64,000 nucleotides of DNA. Source: Streptomyces sp. 2114.4 (lineage in GTDB: Bacteria; Actinomycetota; Actinomycetes; Streptomycetales; Streptomycetaceae). The position numbers and the translations under genes were made by a program. Each line of letters begins with the position of its first letter. The first letter of the stretch is position 1. Positions 9,135-17,180 of the stretch are shown here, in pieces. The notes beneath the pieces were generated by a model. It saw only the letters and a list, made by a program, of their open reading frames with translations. It was not told where the DNA came from and searched no databases. The DNA lies in assembly GCF_900187385.1 (NCBI RefSeq), contig NZ_FYEY01000001.1:5766001-5830000 (forward strand), given 5' to 3'.

Positions 9135-10592
9135 TCAGCCGGCCTCCGCGGGGGCCGTCGCCGGGGCGGACGCGCCGGGGGCGGGCGGCGCCGCGCGCAG
9201 CGCCGCGACCGGGCGCGGGTCCCGGGCGGTGAGGGCCAGGTAGGCGAGGCCGCCCACCGCCGCCGCGAGCAGGAAGCTGAGGTCGATCCCACCGGTCAGG
9301 GGGAGCAGCGGCCCCTGGAAGAGGGGCGTGTCCACGCCCATCAGGCCGACCGCCGAGCCCAGTGCCCAGGCGACGGCGGCCCGGACGTGCCAGCCGCCCC
9401 GGTACCAGTACACGCCGCCCCGGGTGCCGCGGTTGTAGACCTGCAGGGACTCCGGGTCGTACGAGCCGCGGCAGCGGGCGAAGCCGATCACGGTGATCAC
9501 CGCCCAGGGCGTGCCGACGGCCGTCATCAGCAGGACGAAGGAGGTCATCGCGTCCTGCGCGGCCCACAGGAAGTGACCGGCGTAGACCAGCGCGGTCGAC
9601 AGGCCGGCGACGACGTAGGTGGCCTGGGTGCGGGTGGCGCGCGGCAGGATCGCGTCCAGGTCGAGGCCCATGCTGTAGAGCATCAGACCGGCGTTGCCGA
9701 CCGAGCCGGCCGAGGCGTTGACCAGCAGCAGCGCCAGGTACCACAGCGGTGCGCCGGCCACCAGCGGGCCCGCGTAGTCCTCGCCCGCGCCGACGGCGAG
9801 TGCGGTGAACGTACCGAAGAGCTGCGGCACCAGGAGGCCGGCCAGCAGGCCCAGACAGGTGGCGCCGAAGACCTTCGTGGAGCTGTGCCGCTGCGGGGAG
9901 ATGTAGCGGCTGTAGTCGCCGAGCAGGGTGATGAACGCGATCGGGCCGCTGAGCCCCGCGGAGACGGCGGCCAGCAGCCAGGTCTGCCAGAAGCCGCCGA
10001 GCAGATAGCCGCTGCCGTGCGGCGCGGCGGTGGTGAAGGTGCCCGCGTACGCGACGATGCCGACGGCCAGCAGCACGGTCAGACCGAGGGCGAGCACCTT
10101 GCTCAGCCGCAGCAGCACCCGGTAGCCGTAGACCGCGCTCACCGCGGTGGCGCCCGCCAGCAGGGCGTAGACCAGCGCGTACGTCACCCCGTTCGACGGC
10201 AGCCCGGTCAGGCGGTGCAGCGCGCCGACGACCGCGTCCCCGCCCACCCACAGCGTCAGCGCGGTGTAGCCCAGCGACAGCAGCAGGCCGATGACCGAGC
10301 CGATCAGCCGGCCGCGCACGCCGAAGTGGGCGCCGCTGCTGGTCGACAGGTTGGTGGCGCTGCGCAGGGAGACCAGCGCGAGCGGGGCGGTGAGCAGGGT
10401 GCCGACGGCGGTGCCGGCCGCCAGGGAGGTCACCGAGGGCCAGAAGCCGAGCCCGAAGGAGACCGGGAGCCAGCCGAAGATCACCACGCCGAGGGCGAGG
10501 TTCGACCCGAGCAGGATCGAGATCAGGTCGCGAGGCCCGCTGGTGCGTTCCTCCTCGGGGACGGTGTCGACTCCGCGTTGTTCTATCGGCAT
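9135..10592 (-). CDS. NCS1-family nucleobase/cytosine-type permease
   Basis: A 485-residue membrane protein with about twelve hydrophobic segments, related to purine-cytosine permeases (NCS1, CodB-like). Early features are DLISILLGSNLALGVVIFGW and FGVRGRLIGSVIGLLLSLGY, both typical of this family's first helices; the C-terminal 70 residues are Ala/Pro-rich and probably cytoplasmic. It is divergent from the urease-like/agmatine deiminase genes with a shared operator region, so its cargo may be a nitrogen compound used by that locus (nucleobase, urea-like or guanidino compound). The substrate cannot be read from sequence. Confidence 0.85.
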   Translation of the reverse strand: MPIEQRGVDTVPEEERTSGPRDLISILLGSNLALGVVIFGWLPVSFGLGFWPSVTSLAAGTAVGTLLTAPLALVSLRSATNLSTSSGAHFGVRGRLIGSVIGLLLSLGYTALTLWVGGDAVVGALHRLTGLPSNGVTYALVYALLAGATAVSAVYGYRVLLRLSKVLALGLTVLLAVGIVAYAGTFTTAAPHGSGYLLGGFWQTWLLAAVSAGLSGPIAFITLLGDYSRYISPQRHSSTKVFGATCLGLLAGLLVPQLFGTFTALAVGAGEDYAGPLVAGAPLWYLALLLVNASAGSVGNAGLMLYSMGLDLDAILPRATRTQATYVVAGLSTALVYAGHFLWAAQDAMTSFVLLMTAVGTPWAVITVIGFARCRGSYDPESLQVYNRGTRGGVYWYRGGWHVRAAVAWALGSAVGLMGVDTPLFQGPLLPLTGGIDLSFLLAAAVGGLAYLALTARDPRPVAALRAAPPAPGASAPATAPAEAG

Positions 10593-10727
10593 GAGGGCTC
10601 CCCTGAGAGGCCGGACAACAGTGGGTGAGCAGGGCTTCGGGGGCCGTGTTCCGTACGGGGCGGTGTGCGCCGCGTGCTGCTCACGCTGTCGGGATCATGT
10701 AGAGCGGCGCGCTGTCCGCCGCATCTT

Positions 10728-10743
10728 TTAGAGCAGCGCTCAA
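10728..10743. promoter_or_regulatory. Candidate TetR operator 1
   Basis: TTAGAGCAGCGCTCAA is an imperfect palindrome in the promoter area of the permease. Its half-site TTAGAG recurs in the operator at 10798-10814. A weaker relative TAGAGCGGCGCGCT lies at 10700-10713. The TetR gene that ends the divergent cluster is the natural binder; this is inferred. Confidence 0.45.
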
Positions 10744-10797
10744 TGTCGCTCATCCCAGTGTCCGCGGTCAATGCTTTCCTCCCGGGCATCTTCGTGG

Positions 10798-10814
10798 TTA
10801 GAGTGCTGCTCTAA
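10798..10814. promoter_or_regulatory. Candidate TetR operator 2
   Basis: TTAGAG-TGCTG-CTCTAA is a perfect 6+6 inverted repeat ending 21 bp before the start of the fused urease gamma/beta gene, where a repressor would block transcription or initiation. Confidence 0.5.
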
Positions 10815-10835
10815 TCGATCGGGAGGAGTGGCGGG

Positions 10836-11540
10836 ATGCGGTTGACCCCGACGGAACGCGACCGGCTGCTGCTGTTCGGCGCGGCCGAACTGGCGCGGAC
10901 GCGCCGGGCCCGCGGGCTGCGGCTGAATGTGCCCGAGGCGACCGCGTTGATCGCGGACACGGTCTGCGAGGCGGCGCGGGACGGGCGCCGCCTCGCTCAG
11001 GCCATCGAGGCGGCCCGCGGCGTGCTCGGCCCGGACGATGTGCTGCCGGGCGTGGCCGACGTCGTCACCGAGGTGCATGTGGAGGCCGTGTTCGACGACG
11101 GCTCCCGGCTCGCGGTGGTCAGCGACCCGATCGGCGCCGGTGCACGGGACGGGGAGCACCGCCGGGTGCCCGCGCCCGGCGCGGTGCTGCCGGGACCGGC
11201 CGCCCCGGAGCCCGCGCCCGCGATCGTGCTGACCGTGCGCAACACCGCGACCGTGCCCGTCAGCGTCACCTCGCACTTCCACTTCTTCGAGGCCAACCCC
11301 CGGCTGGACTTCGACCGCGGCGCCGCGTACGGCATGCGGCTGTGCGTCCCGGCCGGCTCCTCGGTGCGGTTCGACCCCGGCGGCACCGAGGAGGTCGGGC
11401 TGGTCCCGATCGGCGGCGACCGGATCGCGATCGGCTTCGCCGGTCTGGTGGACGGCCCACTGGACACACCGGGCGCGAAGACCGAAGCGCTGCGGCGGGC
11501 CGCCGCCTGCGGCTACCTGGGAGCGGAGGAACAGGCATGA
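10836..11540 (+). CDS. Fused urease gamma/beta-like subunit
   Basis: A 234-residue protein in which residues 1 to about 100 match urease gamma (LTPTERDRLLLFGAAEL, ARGLRLNVPEATALIAD, DVVTEVHVEAVFDDGSRL) and the rest match urease beta (VSVTSHFHFFEANPRLDFDR, RLCVPAGSSVRFDPG). Such fusions are known in actinobacteria and Helicobacter-type ureases. Start ATG at 10836 follows GGGAGGAG. It overlaps the alpha-subunit gene by ATGA. No ureD, E, F or G gene is nearby, so either another locus supplies nickel insertion or the complex is not a classical urease. Confidence 0.88.
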   Translation: MRLTPTERDRLLLFGAAELARTRRARGLRLNVPEATALIADTVCEAARDGRRLAQAIEAARGVLGPDDVLPGVADVVTEVHVEAVFDDGSRLAVVSDPIGAGARDGEHRRVPAPGAVLPGPAAPEPAPAIVLTVRNTATVPVSVTSHFHFFEANPRLDFDRGAAYGMRLCVPAGSSVRFDPGGTEEVGLVPIGGDRIAIGFAGLVDGPLDTPGAKTEALRRAAACGYLGAEEQA

Positions 11541-13231
11541 CCGGCACCATCGACCCTCACGAGTACGCGTCGGTACACGGCCCGCGGGCCGGCGACCGGG
11601 TCGTCCTCGGCGACTCGGGCCTGGTCGTCCGGGTCGAGTCCGACGCGCAGAAGCCCGGTGACGAGTTCCTGGCCGGCTTCGGCAAGACCGCCAGGGACGG
11701 GCTGCACCTCAAGGCCGCGGCGGTCCGCGACACCTGCGACGTAGTGATCAGCAATGTCCTGGTCATCGACGCGGCCTTGGGCATCCGCAAGGTGTCGATC
11801 GGCATCCGTGAGGGCCGGATCCACGCCATAGGACGGGCCGGCAACCCCGACACCCTCGACGGCGTCGATGTCGTCGTCGGCACCGGCACCTCGATCGTCT
11901 CCGGCGAGGGCATGATCGCCACCGCGGGCGCGGTCGACACCCATGTCCATCTGCTCTCGCCGCGCGTCATGGAAGCCTCGCTGGCCTCCGGCGTGACCAC
12001 GATCATCGGCCAGGAATTCGGTCCGGTCTGGGGCGTCGGCGTCAACTCCCCCTGGGCGCTGGGGCACGCCTTCAGCGCCTTCGACGCCTGGCCGGTCAAC
12101 ATCGGCTTCCTCGGCCGCGGTTCCTCCTCGGGCGAGGCCCCCCTGGTCGAAGCGCTCGCCGAGGGCGGCGCCTGCGGCTTCAAGGTGCACGAGGACATGG
12201 GCGCGCACGCCCGTGCCCTGGACACCGCCCTGCGCGTCGCCGAGGAGCACGACGTCCAGGTCGCGCTGCACAGCGACGGCCTCAACGAATGCCTCACCGT
12301 CGAGGACACCCTGCGCGTCCTGGACGGCCGCACCATCCACGCCTTCCACATCGAGGGCTGCGGCGGCGGCCATGTCCCCAACGTCCTGAAGATGGCCGGC
12401 GTCCCGAACGTCATCGGCTCCTCCACCAACCCCACCCTCCCCTTCGGGCGGGACGCGGTCGCCGAGCACTACGGCATGATCGTCTCGGTCCACGACCTGA
12501 AGACCGATCTGCCGGGCGACGCCGCCATGGCCCGCGACCGCATCCGGGCCGGCACCATGGGCGCCGAGGACGTGCTGCACGACCTCGGGGCGATCGGCAT
12601 CACCTCGTCCGACGCCCAGGGCATGGGCCGCGCGGGGGAGACGGTCCGGCGCACCTTCGCGATGGCGGGCAAGATGAAGGCCGAACTCGGGCCCCTGGAA
12701 GGCGACGGCCCGCACGACGACAACGCCCGGGTGCTGCGTTACGTCGCCAAGCTGACCCTCAACCCCGCCATCGCGCACGGCCTTTCGCACGAGATCGGGT
12801 CGATCGAGGTCGGCAAGATGGCCGACATCGTGCTGTGGAAGCCGCAGTACTTCGGTGCCAAGCCACAGCTGGTGCTGAAGTCCGGCTTCCCCGCCTACGG
12901 CGTCACCGGCGACCCGAACGCCGCCACCGACACCTGCGAACCCCTGGTGCTCGGCCCGCAGTTCGGCGCGTACGGGGCGGCCCCCGCCGAGATCTCCGTC
13001 GCCTTCGTCGCCCGCGCCGCGGCCGAACAGGGCGGTGACCAGCTGCCCACCCGCCGCCGCCGGGTCGCCGTCCGCGGCACCCGCGGTATCGGCCCCGGCG
13101 ACCTCGTCCGCAACTCCCGTATCGGACAGGTGCAGGTCGACGGGCGCAGCGGCCTGGTCACCCTCGACGGCGACCCGATGCGCTCGGAGCCGGCCGACAC
13201 CGTCTCGCTCTCCCGCCTGTACTTCCTGTGA
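11537..13231 (+). CDS. Urease alpha-like amidohydrolase, divergent
   Basis: A 564-residue paralogue of UreC, the nickel catalytic subunit of urease. Metal ligands are conserved: DTHVHLLSP (two His), GFKVHEDMG (carbamylated Lys and His), VALHSD, AFHIEGCGGGH and TSSDAQGMG (Asp). However, the mobile-flap motif, normally MVCHHL, reads IVSVHDL: the flap Cys is Val, the catalytic His remains, and the next His is Asp. Together with the missing accessory genes this suggests a changed substrate or relaxed urease. The neighbours (agmatine deiminase, permease) point to ureido or guanidino nitrogen; the actual substrate is unknown. Start overlaps the upstream stop, so translation is coupled. Confidence 0.85.
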   Translation: MTGTIDPHEYASVHGPRAGDRVVLGDSGLVVRVESDAQKPGDEFLAGFGKTARDGLHLKAAAVRDTCDVVISNVLVIDAALGIRKVSIGIREGRIHAIGRAGNPDTLDGVDVVVGTGTSIVSGEGMIATAGAVDTHVHLLSPRVMEASLASGVTTIIGQEFGPVWGVGVNSPWALGHAFSAFDAWPVNIGFLGRGSSSGEAPLVEALAEGGACGFKVHEDMGAHARALDTALRVAEEHDVQVALHSDGLNECLTVEDTLRVLDGRTIHAFHIEGCGGGHVPNVLKMAGVPNVIGSSTNPTLPFGRDAVAEHYGMIVSVHDLKTDLPGDAAMARDRIRAGTMGAEDVLHDLGAIGITSSDAQGMGRAGETVRRTFAMAGKMKAELGPLEGDGPHDDNARVLRYVAKLTLNPAIAHGLSHEIGSIEVGKMADIVLWKPQYFGAKPQLVLKSGFPAYGVTGDPNAATDTCEPLVLGPQFGAYGAAPAEISVAFVARAAAEQGGDQLPTRRRRVAVRGTRGIGPGDLVRNSRIGQVQVDGRSGLVTLDGDPMRSEPADTVSLSRLYFL

Positions 13232-13369
13232 CAGCACGGCCCCGACGCCGCCGCGTCCGGCGCGGCGGGCCACCGTGCCTGCCACCCGCCGCGCCTGCCG
13301 CCCCACCACCGACACCCGTGACGCCGGCACCGTGCCGCCGGCCGTCACCGCGAACCGTGAGGACCCCGC

Positions 13370-14410
13370 ATGAACACCCCTGCCGCCGACGGCTTCCGCA
13401 TGCCCCCGGAGTGGGCCCGTCACGAGCGCACCTGGATGGCCTGGCCGGGCCCCAACTTCACCTTCGGCGAGGAGGGCGGCGAGCCCCTGGCCGCCGCCCG
13501 CCGCGCCTGGGCCGCGGTCGCCCGCGCCGTGCGCCGCTTCGAGCCGGTCACCGTCGTCGCGGGACCGGGGCAGTCCGAGGGCGCCCGCGCGCTCCTCGGC
13601 GACGGCATCGACCTCGTCGAGCGCCCGCTGAACGACGCCTGGATGCGCGACATCGGCCCCACCTTCCTCACCGACGGCACGGGCCGGCTTGCCGCCACCG
13701 ACTGGGTGTTCAACGGCTGGGGCGCCCAGGACTGGGCCCGCTGGGACCTCGACGAGAAGATCGCCGAGCAGGTCTGCGGGCTGGCCGGCGCCCACCGCTA
13801 TGCCACGCCGCTGGTCAACGAGGGCGGCGGCATCCACGTCGACGGCGAGGGCACCGTCCTGCTCACCGAGACCGTGCAGCTCGACCCGGGCCGCAACCGC
13901 GGCCGCAGCCAGGAGGAGGTCGAGGCCGAGATCCACGCCCACCTCGGCACCACCAAGGCGATCTGGCTGCCACGCGGCCTGGCCGCCGACTACGGCCGGT
14001 TCGGCACCCGCGGCCATGTCGACATCGTCGCCGCCTTCGCCCGGCCCGGCGTCGTCCTCGTGCACACCCAGCCCGACCCCGACCACCCCGACCACGCGAT
14101 CTGCCACGAGATCGCCAAGCTGCTGCGTTCCTCGACCGACGCCAGGGGCCGCCGGCTGGAGGTCGTCGAGGTACCGGCGCCCACCGTCCTGGAGGCGGAC
14201 GGCGAGCTGGTCGACTACTCCTACATCAACCACTACCTCTGCAACGATGGTGTGGTGCTCTGCGGCTTCGACGACCCGCGCGACGAGGAGGCGGCCGCGA
14301 TCTTCCGCCGGCTCTTCCCCGGGCGGACGGTGACCCTGGTGGACGCCCGTACGATCTTCGCAGCGGGTGGCGGTATCCATTGCATCACCCAGCAGCAGCC
14401 CGGGGTCTGA
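13370..14410 (+). CDS. aguA: Agmatine deiminase
   Basis: Hydrolyses agmatine to N-carbamoylputrescine and ammonia. The 346-residue protein has the porphyromonas-type peptidylarginine deiminase fold: RMPPEWARHERTWMAWP at the N-terminus, DAWMRDIGPTF, LVNEGGGIHVDG, GTRGHVDIVAAF, and the catalytic Cys in GGGIHCITQQQP at the C-terminus. It follows ureC-like by 138 bp and is followed by a TetR gene 35 bp later. Its product carries a ureido group, the kind of group a urease-like enzyme could attack, but no N-carbamoylputrescine amidase is seen here. Confidence 0.92.
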   Translation: MNTPAADGFRMPPEWARHERTWMAWPGPNFTFGEEGGEPLAAARRAWAAVARAVRRFEPVTVVAGPGQSEGARALLGDGIDLVERPLNDAWMRDIGPTFLTDGTGRLAATDWVFNGWGAQDWARWDLDEKIAEQVCGLAGAHRYATPLVNEGGGIHVDGEGTVLLTETVQLDPGRNRGRSQEEVEAEIHAHLGTTKAIWLPRGLAADYGRFGTRGHVDIVAAFARPGVVLVHTQPDPDHPDHAICHEIAKLLRSSTDARGRRLEVVEVPAPTVLEADGELVDYSYINHYLCNDGVVLCGFDDPRDEEAAAIFRRLFPGRTVTLVDARTIFAAGGGIHCITQQQPGV

Positions 14411-14445
14411 CCCGCAGACCCCGGCCGAGCGACCCGGAGGTCCCC

Positions 14446-15072
14446 GTGCCCGGTCCCGTGCGCCGCCCCCGGCGCCGGCTCAGCCAGCCCCGCGAGCAGG
14501 TCCTCGCCGCGGCGATGACGACCATCGCCGCGGAGGGCCTGGACCGGCTGACCATGGCCGGTCTGGGCCGCGAGGTCGGCATGAGCAGCGGCCACATCCT
14601 CTACTACTTCGGTACGAAGGACGAGCTGCTGCTGCAGACCCTGCAATGGAGCGAGGAACAGCTCGGCGCCGAACGCCGGGCCGCCCTCTCCCGCCGGGTC
14701 CCCGCCCGCGAACGGCTGGACGCGCTGGTCGGCCTCTACCTCCCCGAGGGCCACCGCGACCCGCGCTGGACGCTGTGGCTGGAGGTGTGGAACCGCTCCC
14801 AGAACGCCGACGACGAGACCCGCGAACGCCAGCTCGACCTCGAACTCGCCTGGCACCGCGACCTGGTGGCCCTTCTCGTCGAGGGCATCTCGAAGGGCGA
14901 GTTCCGCCCCGTCGACGCCGAACGCTTCGCGACCCGCACCCGCGCGCTCCTCGACGGCTTCGGCTCCCAGCTCGTCGTCGGCCTCCCGGGCACGGACCGG
15001 GAGCAAGTCCTCGACCACGTACGCGAGTTCCTGGACGAGGCGCTGACGCAGGGGATGCCGCGCAGCCCTTGA
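14446..15072 (+). CDS. TetR-family transcriptional regulator
   Basis: A 208-residue regulator with an N-terminal helix-turn-helix (LTMAGLGREVGMSSGHILYY, followed by FGTKDELL) and a helical ligand domain ending in a BetI-like C-terminus. The GTG at 14446 was chosen because CCGGAGGT sits just upstream; the open frame extends far back through the deiminase gene in another frame and that part is not coding. As the last gene of the locus it probably controls it through the TTAGAG palindromes upstream of the permease and urease-like genes. The ligand is unknown; agmatine or a downstream polyamine are candidates. Confidence 0.87.
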   Translation: MPGPVRRPRRRLSQPREQVLAAAMTTIAAEGLDRLTMAGLGREVGMSSGHILYYFGTKDELLLQTLQWSEEQLGAERRAALSRRVPARERLDALVGLYLPEGHRDPRWTLWLEVWNRSQNADDETRERQLDLELAWHRDLVALLVEGISKGEFRPVDAERFATRTRALLDGFGSQLVVGLPGTDREQVLDHVREFLDEALTQGMPRSP

Positions 15073-15187
15073 AGTCGTGATCTTCGTCCCCTAGCGTCGC
15101 CGGAGGTGCGTGCGTGACCGAACGACCCCCGCACGCGCCCATCCGACGTGCATGCTCCACGTGCATGTCCACACGAGGGGAACAAAA

Positions 15188-15523
15188 ATGATCTCACGGA
15201 AGAGGGCTCCGCTCGCGGCCCTGGCCGTCCTCGGCGCCACCGCGCTGCTGGGCCCGGCCGCGCCCGCGGCGAACGCCGCGACCCCCGCCACCGCCAAGGT
15301 CTCGGCCATGAAGACCAAGTGCGGAGTGCACACCGGTGGCAGCGCCGGGCTCTACTACCACAACTGCTCGAAGAAGTACTGGCACAAGGTGACGGTGGAC
15401 CACATCATGGCGCCGGACCTGACGTGGTGCATCAAGCCGGGCAAGGACGAGTTCCTGGGCACCGTCGCTCCGCTCCCCACGAAGGTGCGCGGCGCCAAGT
15501 ACCTGGGGCACTGCAAGCCCTGA
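15188..15523 (+). CDS. Small secreted protein with four cysteines
   Basis: A 111-residue product with a Sec signal peptide (MISRKRAPLAALAVLGATAL, then GPAAPAANA) and a mature part of about 80 residues holding four Cys (KTKCGV, YHNCSK, LTWCIK, GHCKP), which could form two disulfides. No known domain recognised. Start ATG at 15188 follows GAGGGGAAC. A strong terminator closes the gene, so it is a single-gene unit. Typical of Streptomyces exported small proteins; function unknown. Confidence 0.75.
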   Translation: MISRKRAPLAALAVLGATALLGPAAPAANAATPATAKVSAMKTKCGVHTGGSAGLYYHNCSKKYWHKVTVDHIMAPDLTWCIKPGKDEFLGTVAPLPTKVRGAKYLGHCKP

Positions 15524-15538
15524 CGTCCACAGGGAGAG

Positions 15539-15570
15539 GGGCGGGCGCGGTCCCGGGGCCGCGCCCGCCC
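15539..15570 (+). terminator. Hairpin terminator of the secreted-protein gene
   Basis: GGGCGGGCGCGG (15539-15550) pairs perfectly with CCGCGCCCGCCC (15559-15570), loop 8 bases. Confidence 0.7.
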
Positions 15571-15706
15571 GCCCGTGCCGTGGGCCGTGTACACAACGCA
15601 CGCAAGTACGCCTGATCGTTGCCCGCCGTGCTCTTGTCAGCCACCGCACCGATCGACGAGCGTAACCGCTGGCCGGTCGACCGGCCCGTGAAGCGAGGAG
15701 GCTGGC

Positions 15707-17089
15707 GTGGCACAACGCCCGGGTGAGACGGATGCAAGCGGTGTCAGGGCCAACTGGCGGAAAATCTGGGTGGGTTCAGCCGGGAACATGGTCGAGTGGT
15801 TCGACTGGTTCGTCTACTCCAGCTTCGCGGTGTACTTCGCGGGCTCCTTTTTCCCCAAAGGCAATGTCACCGCACAACTGTTCAACACCATGGCCATCTT
15901 CGCCGTCGGCTTCATCATGCGCCCCATCGGCGGCTGGCTGCTGGGCCGGATCGGTGACCGGCGTGGACGGAAAGCCGCGCTGACGCTCACCGTCACCCTG
16001 ATGTCCGCGTCCGCGATTCTCATCGCCGTCGCGCCGACCTACGCGGTCGCCGGCTACGGCGGGGTGGCTGTCCTGCTGATCGCCCGGCTCCTTCAGGGCC
16101 TGTCCGTCGGCGGCGAGTACGCGGCGAGCGCCACCTATCTCACCGAGGCCTCCGCCGAGGGCAAGCGCGGCTTCGCCTCCAGCTTCCAGTACGTGTCCAT
16201 GACCGCGGGCCAGCTGATCGGGCTGGCGCTGCAGATCTTCCTGCAGAACACCCTCTCGGACGAGGCACTGCACGGCTGGGGCTGGCGCATCCCGTTCGTC
16301 ATCGGCGCACTGGGCGCGGCCGTCGTCTTCTACCTGCGACGGAACATGCTGGAGACCGAGGTCTTCCACGAGGCGGGCCGGACGGTCGGCGGCGACGCGG
16401 GCCCCGACGCGGCCGGGCGCGGCACCCTCAAGGCGCTGTGGCAGCACAAGCGCGAGGCGTTCCTGGTCATCGCCCTGACCATGGGCGGCACCGTCGCCTA
16501 CTACACGTACACGACCTACCTGACCAAGTACCTGTCGGGGACCGCGGGGCTGCCCAAACAGACCGCGACCCTGGTCAGCTTCTGTGCGCTGTTCGTGTTC
16601 ATGTGCCTCCAGCCGCTCGCCGGGGCGCTCTCGGACCGGATCGGCCGGCGCCCGCTGCTGATCACCTTCGCGGTCGGCGGCACCTTCCTGACCGTGCCGA
16701 TCATGTCACTGCTCAAGTACGCAGGGAGTTTCTGGCCGGCCCTCGGCCTTGCCCTGCTCGCCCTGGTGATCGTCACCGGCTACACCTCGATCAACGCCTG
16801 TGTGAAGGCCGAGCTCTTCCCCACCGGCATCCGGTCACTCGGTGTCGCTCTCCCGTACGCCATCGCCAACGCCCTCTTCGGCGGCACCGCCGAGCCGCTG
16901 GCGCTGCGGCTGAAGCAGTCCGGCATCGAGTCGGCTTTTCCCTGGTATGTGGCCGGTTGTGCGGCCGTCTCGCTGGTCGTCTACCTGACCATGCGCGAGA
17001 CCCGCGACATCGACCTGAACCGGGTCGGCACGCGGGACGAGGGCACGGGAGCCGGCCGGGCGCGAATGGGGGAGCCCGTCGCCGACTGA
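15707..17089 (+). CDS. MFS transporter of the metabolite:H+ symporter (MHS) type
   Basis: A 460-residue, twelve-helix major facilitator protein resembling the alpha-ketoglutarate/proline-betaine (KgtP/ProP) group. Visible signs are GNMVEWFDWFVYS at the first helix, GRIGDRRGRKAAL between helices 2 and 3, ARLLQGLSVGGEYAASATYL, and LSDRIGRRPLL in the second half, with VKAELFPTGIRSLGVALPYA. The GTG start at 15707 follows GAGGAGG. It probably imports a carboxylate or betaine with protons; the substrate cannot be settled. Flanked by terminators, it is a single transcription unit. Confidence 0.88.
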   Translation: MAQRPGETDASGVRANWRKIWVGSAGNMVEWFDWFVYSSFAVYFAGSFFPKGNVTAQLFNTMAIFAVGFIMRPIGGWLLGRIGDRRGRKAALTLTVTLMSASAILIAVAPTYAVAGYGGVAVLLIARLLQGLSVGGEYAASATYLTEASAEGKRGFASSFQYVSMTAGQLIGLALQIFLQNTLSDEALHGWGWRIPFVIGALGAAVVFYLRRNMLETEVFHEAGRTVGGDAGPDAAGRGTLKALWQHKREAFLVIALTMGGTVAYYTYTTYLTKYLSGTAGLPKQTATLVSFCALFVFMCLQPLAGALSDRIGRRPLLITFAVGGTFLTVPIMSLLKYAGSFWPALGLALLALVIVTGYTSINACVKAELFPTGIRSLGVALPYAIANALFGGTAEPLALRLKQSGIESAFPWYVAGCAAVSLVVYLTMRETRDIDLNRVGTRDEGTGAGRARMGEPVAD

Positions 17090-17101
17090 GGTCCGCCCTG
17101 A

Positions 17102-17142
17102 CCGGAACCGGCCCTTGCCGCCCGCGGCAGGGCCGGTTCCGG
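17102..17142 (+). terminator. Terminator of the MHS transporter
   Basis: CCGGAACCGGCCCTTGCC (17102-17119) pairs with GGCAGGGCCGGTTCCGG (17126-17142) with one bulged T. Confidence 0.7.
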
Positions 17143-17180
17143 GATAGGCACGCGGGGTGCCCGCTGGTTGGCTGAACGGC

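Noticed and set aside
11513..14380. 955-codon minus-strand frame across ureC and aguA
   Set aside because: Mirror frame of clear genes with all expected motifs on the plus strand; no recognisable domains.
13228..15072. A 614-residue fusion of unknown protein with the TetR regulator
   Set aside because: The upstream half overlaps aguA in the wrong frame with the wrong composition; the GTG at 14446 with a strong ribosome site gives a normal TetR protein.
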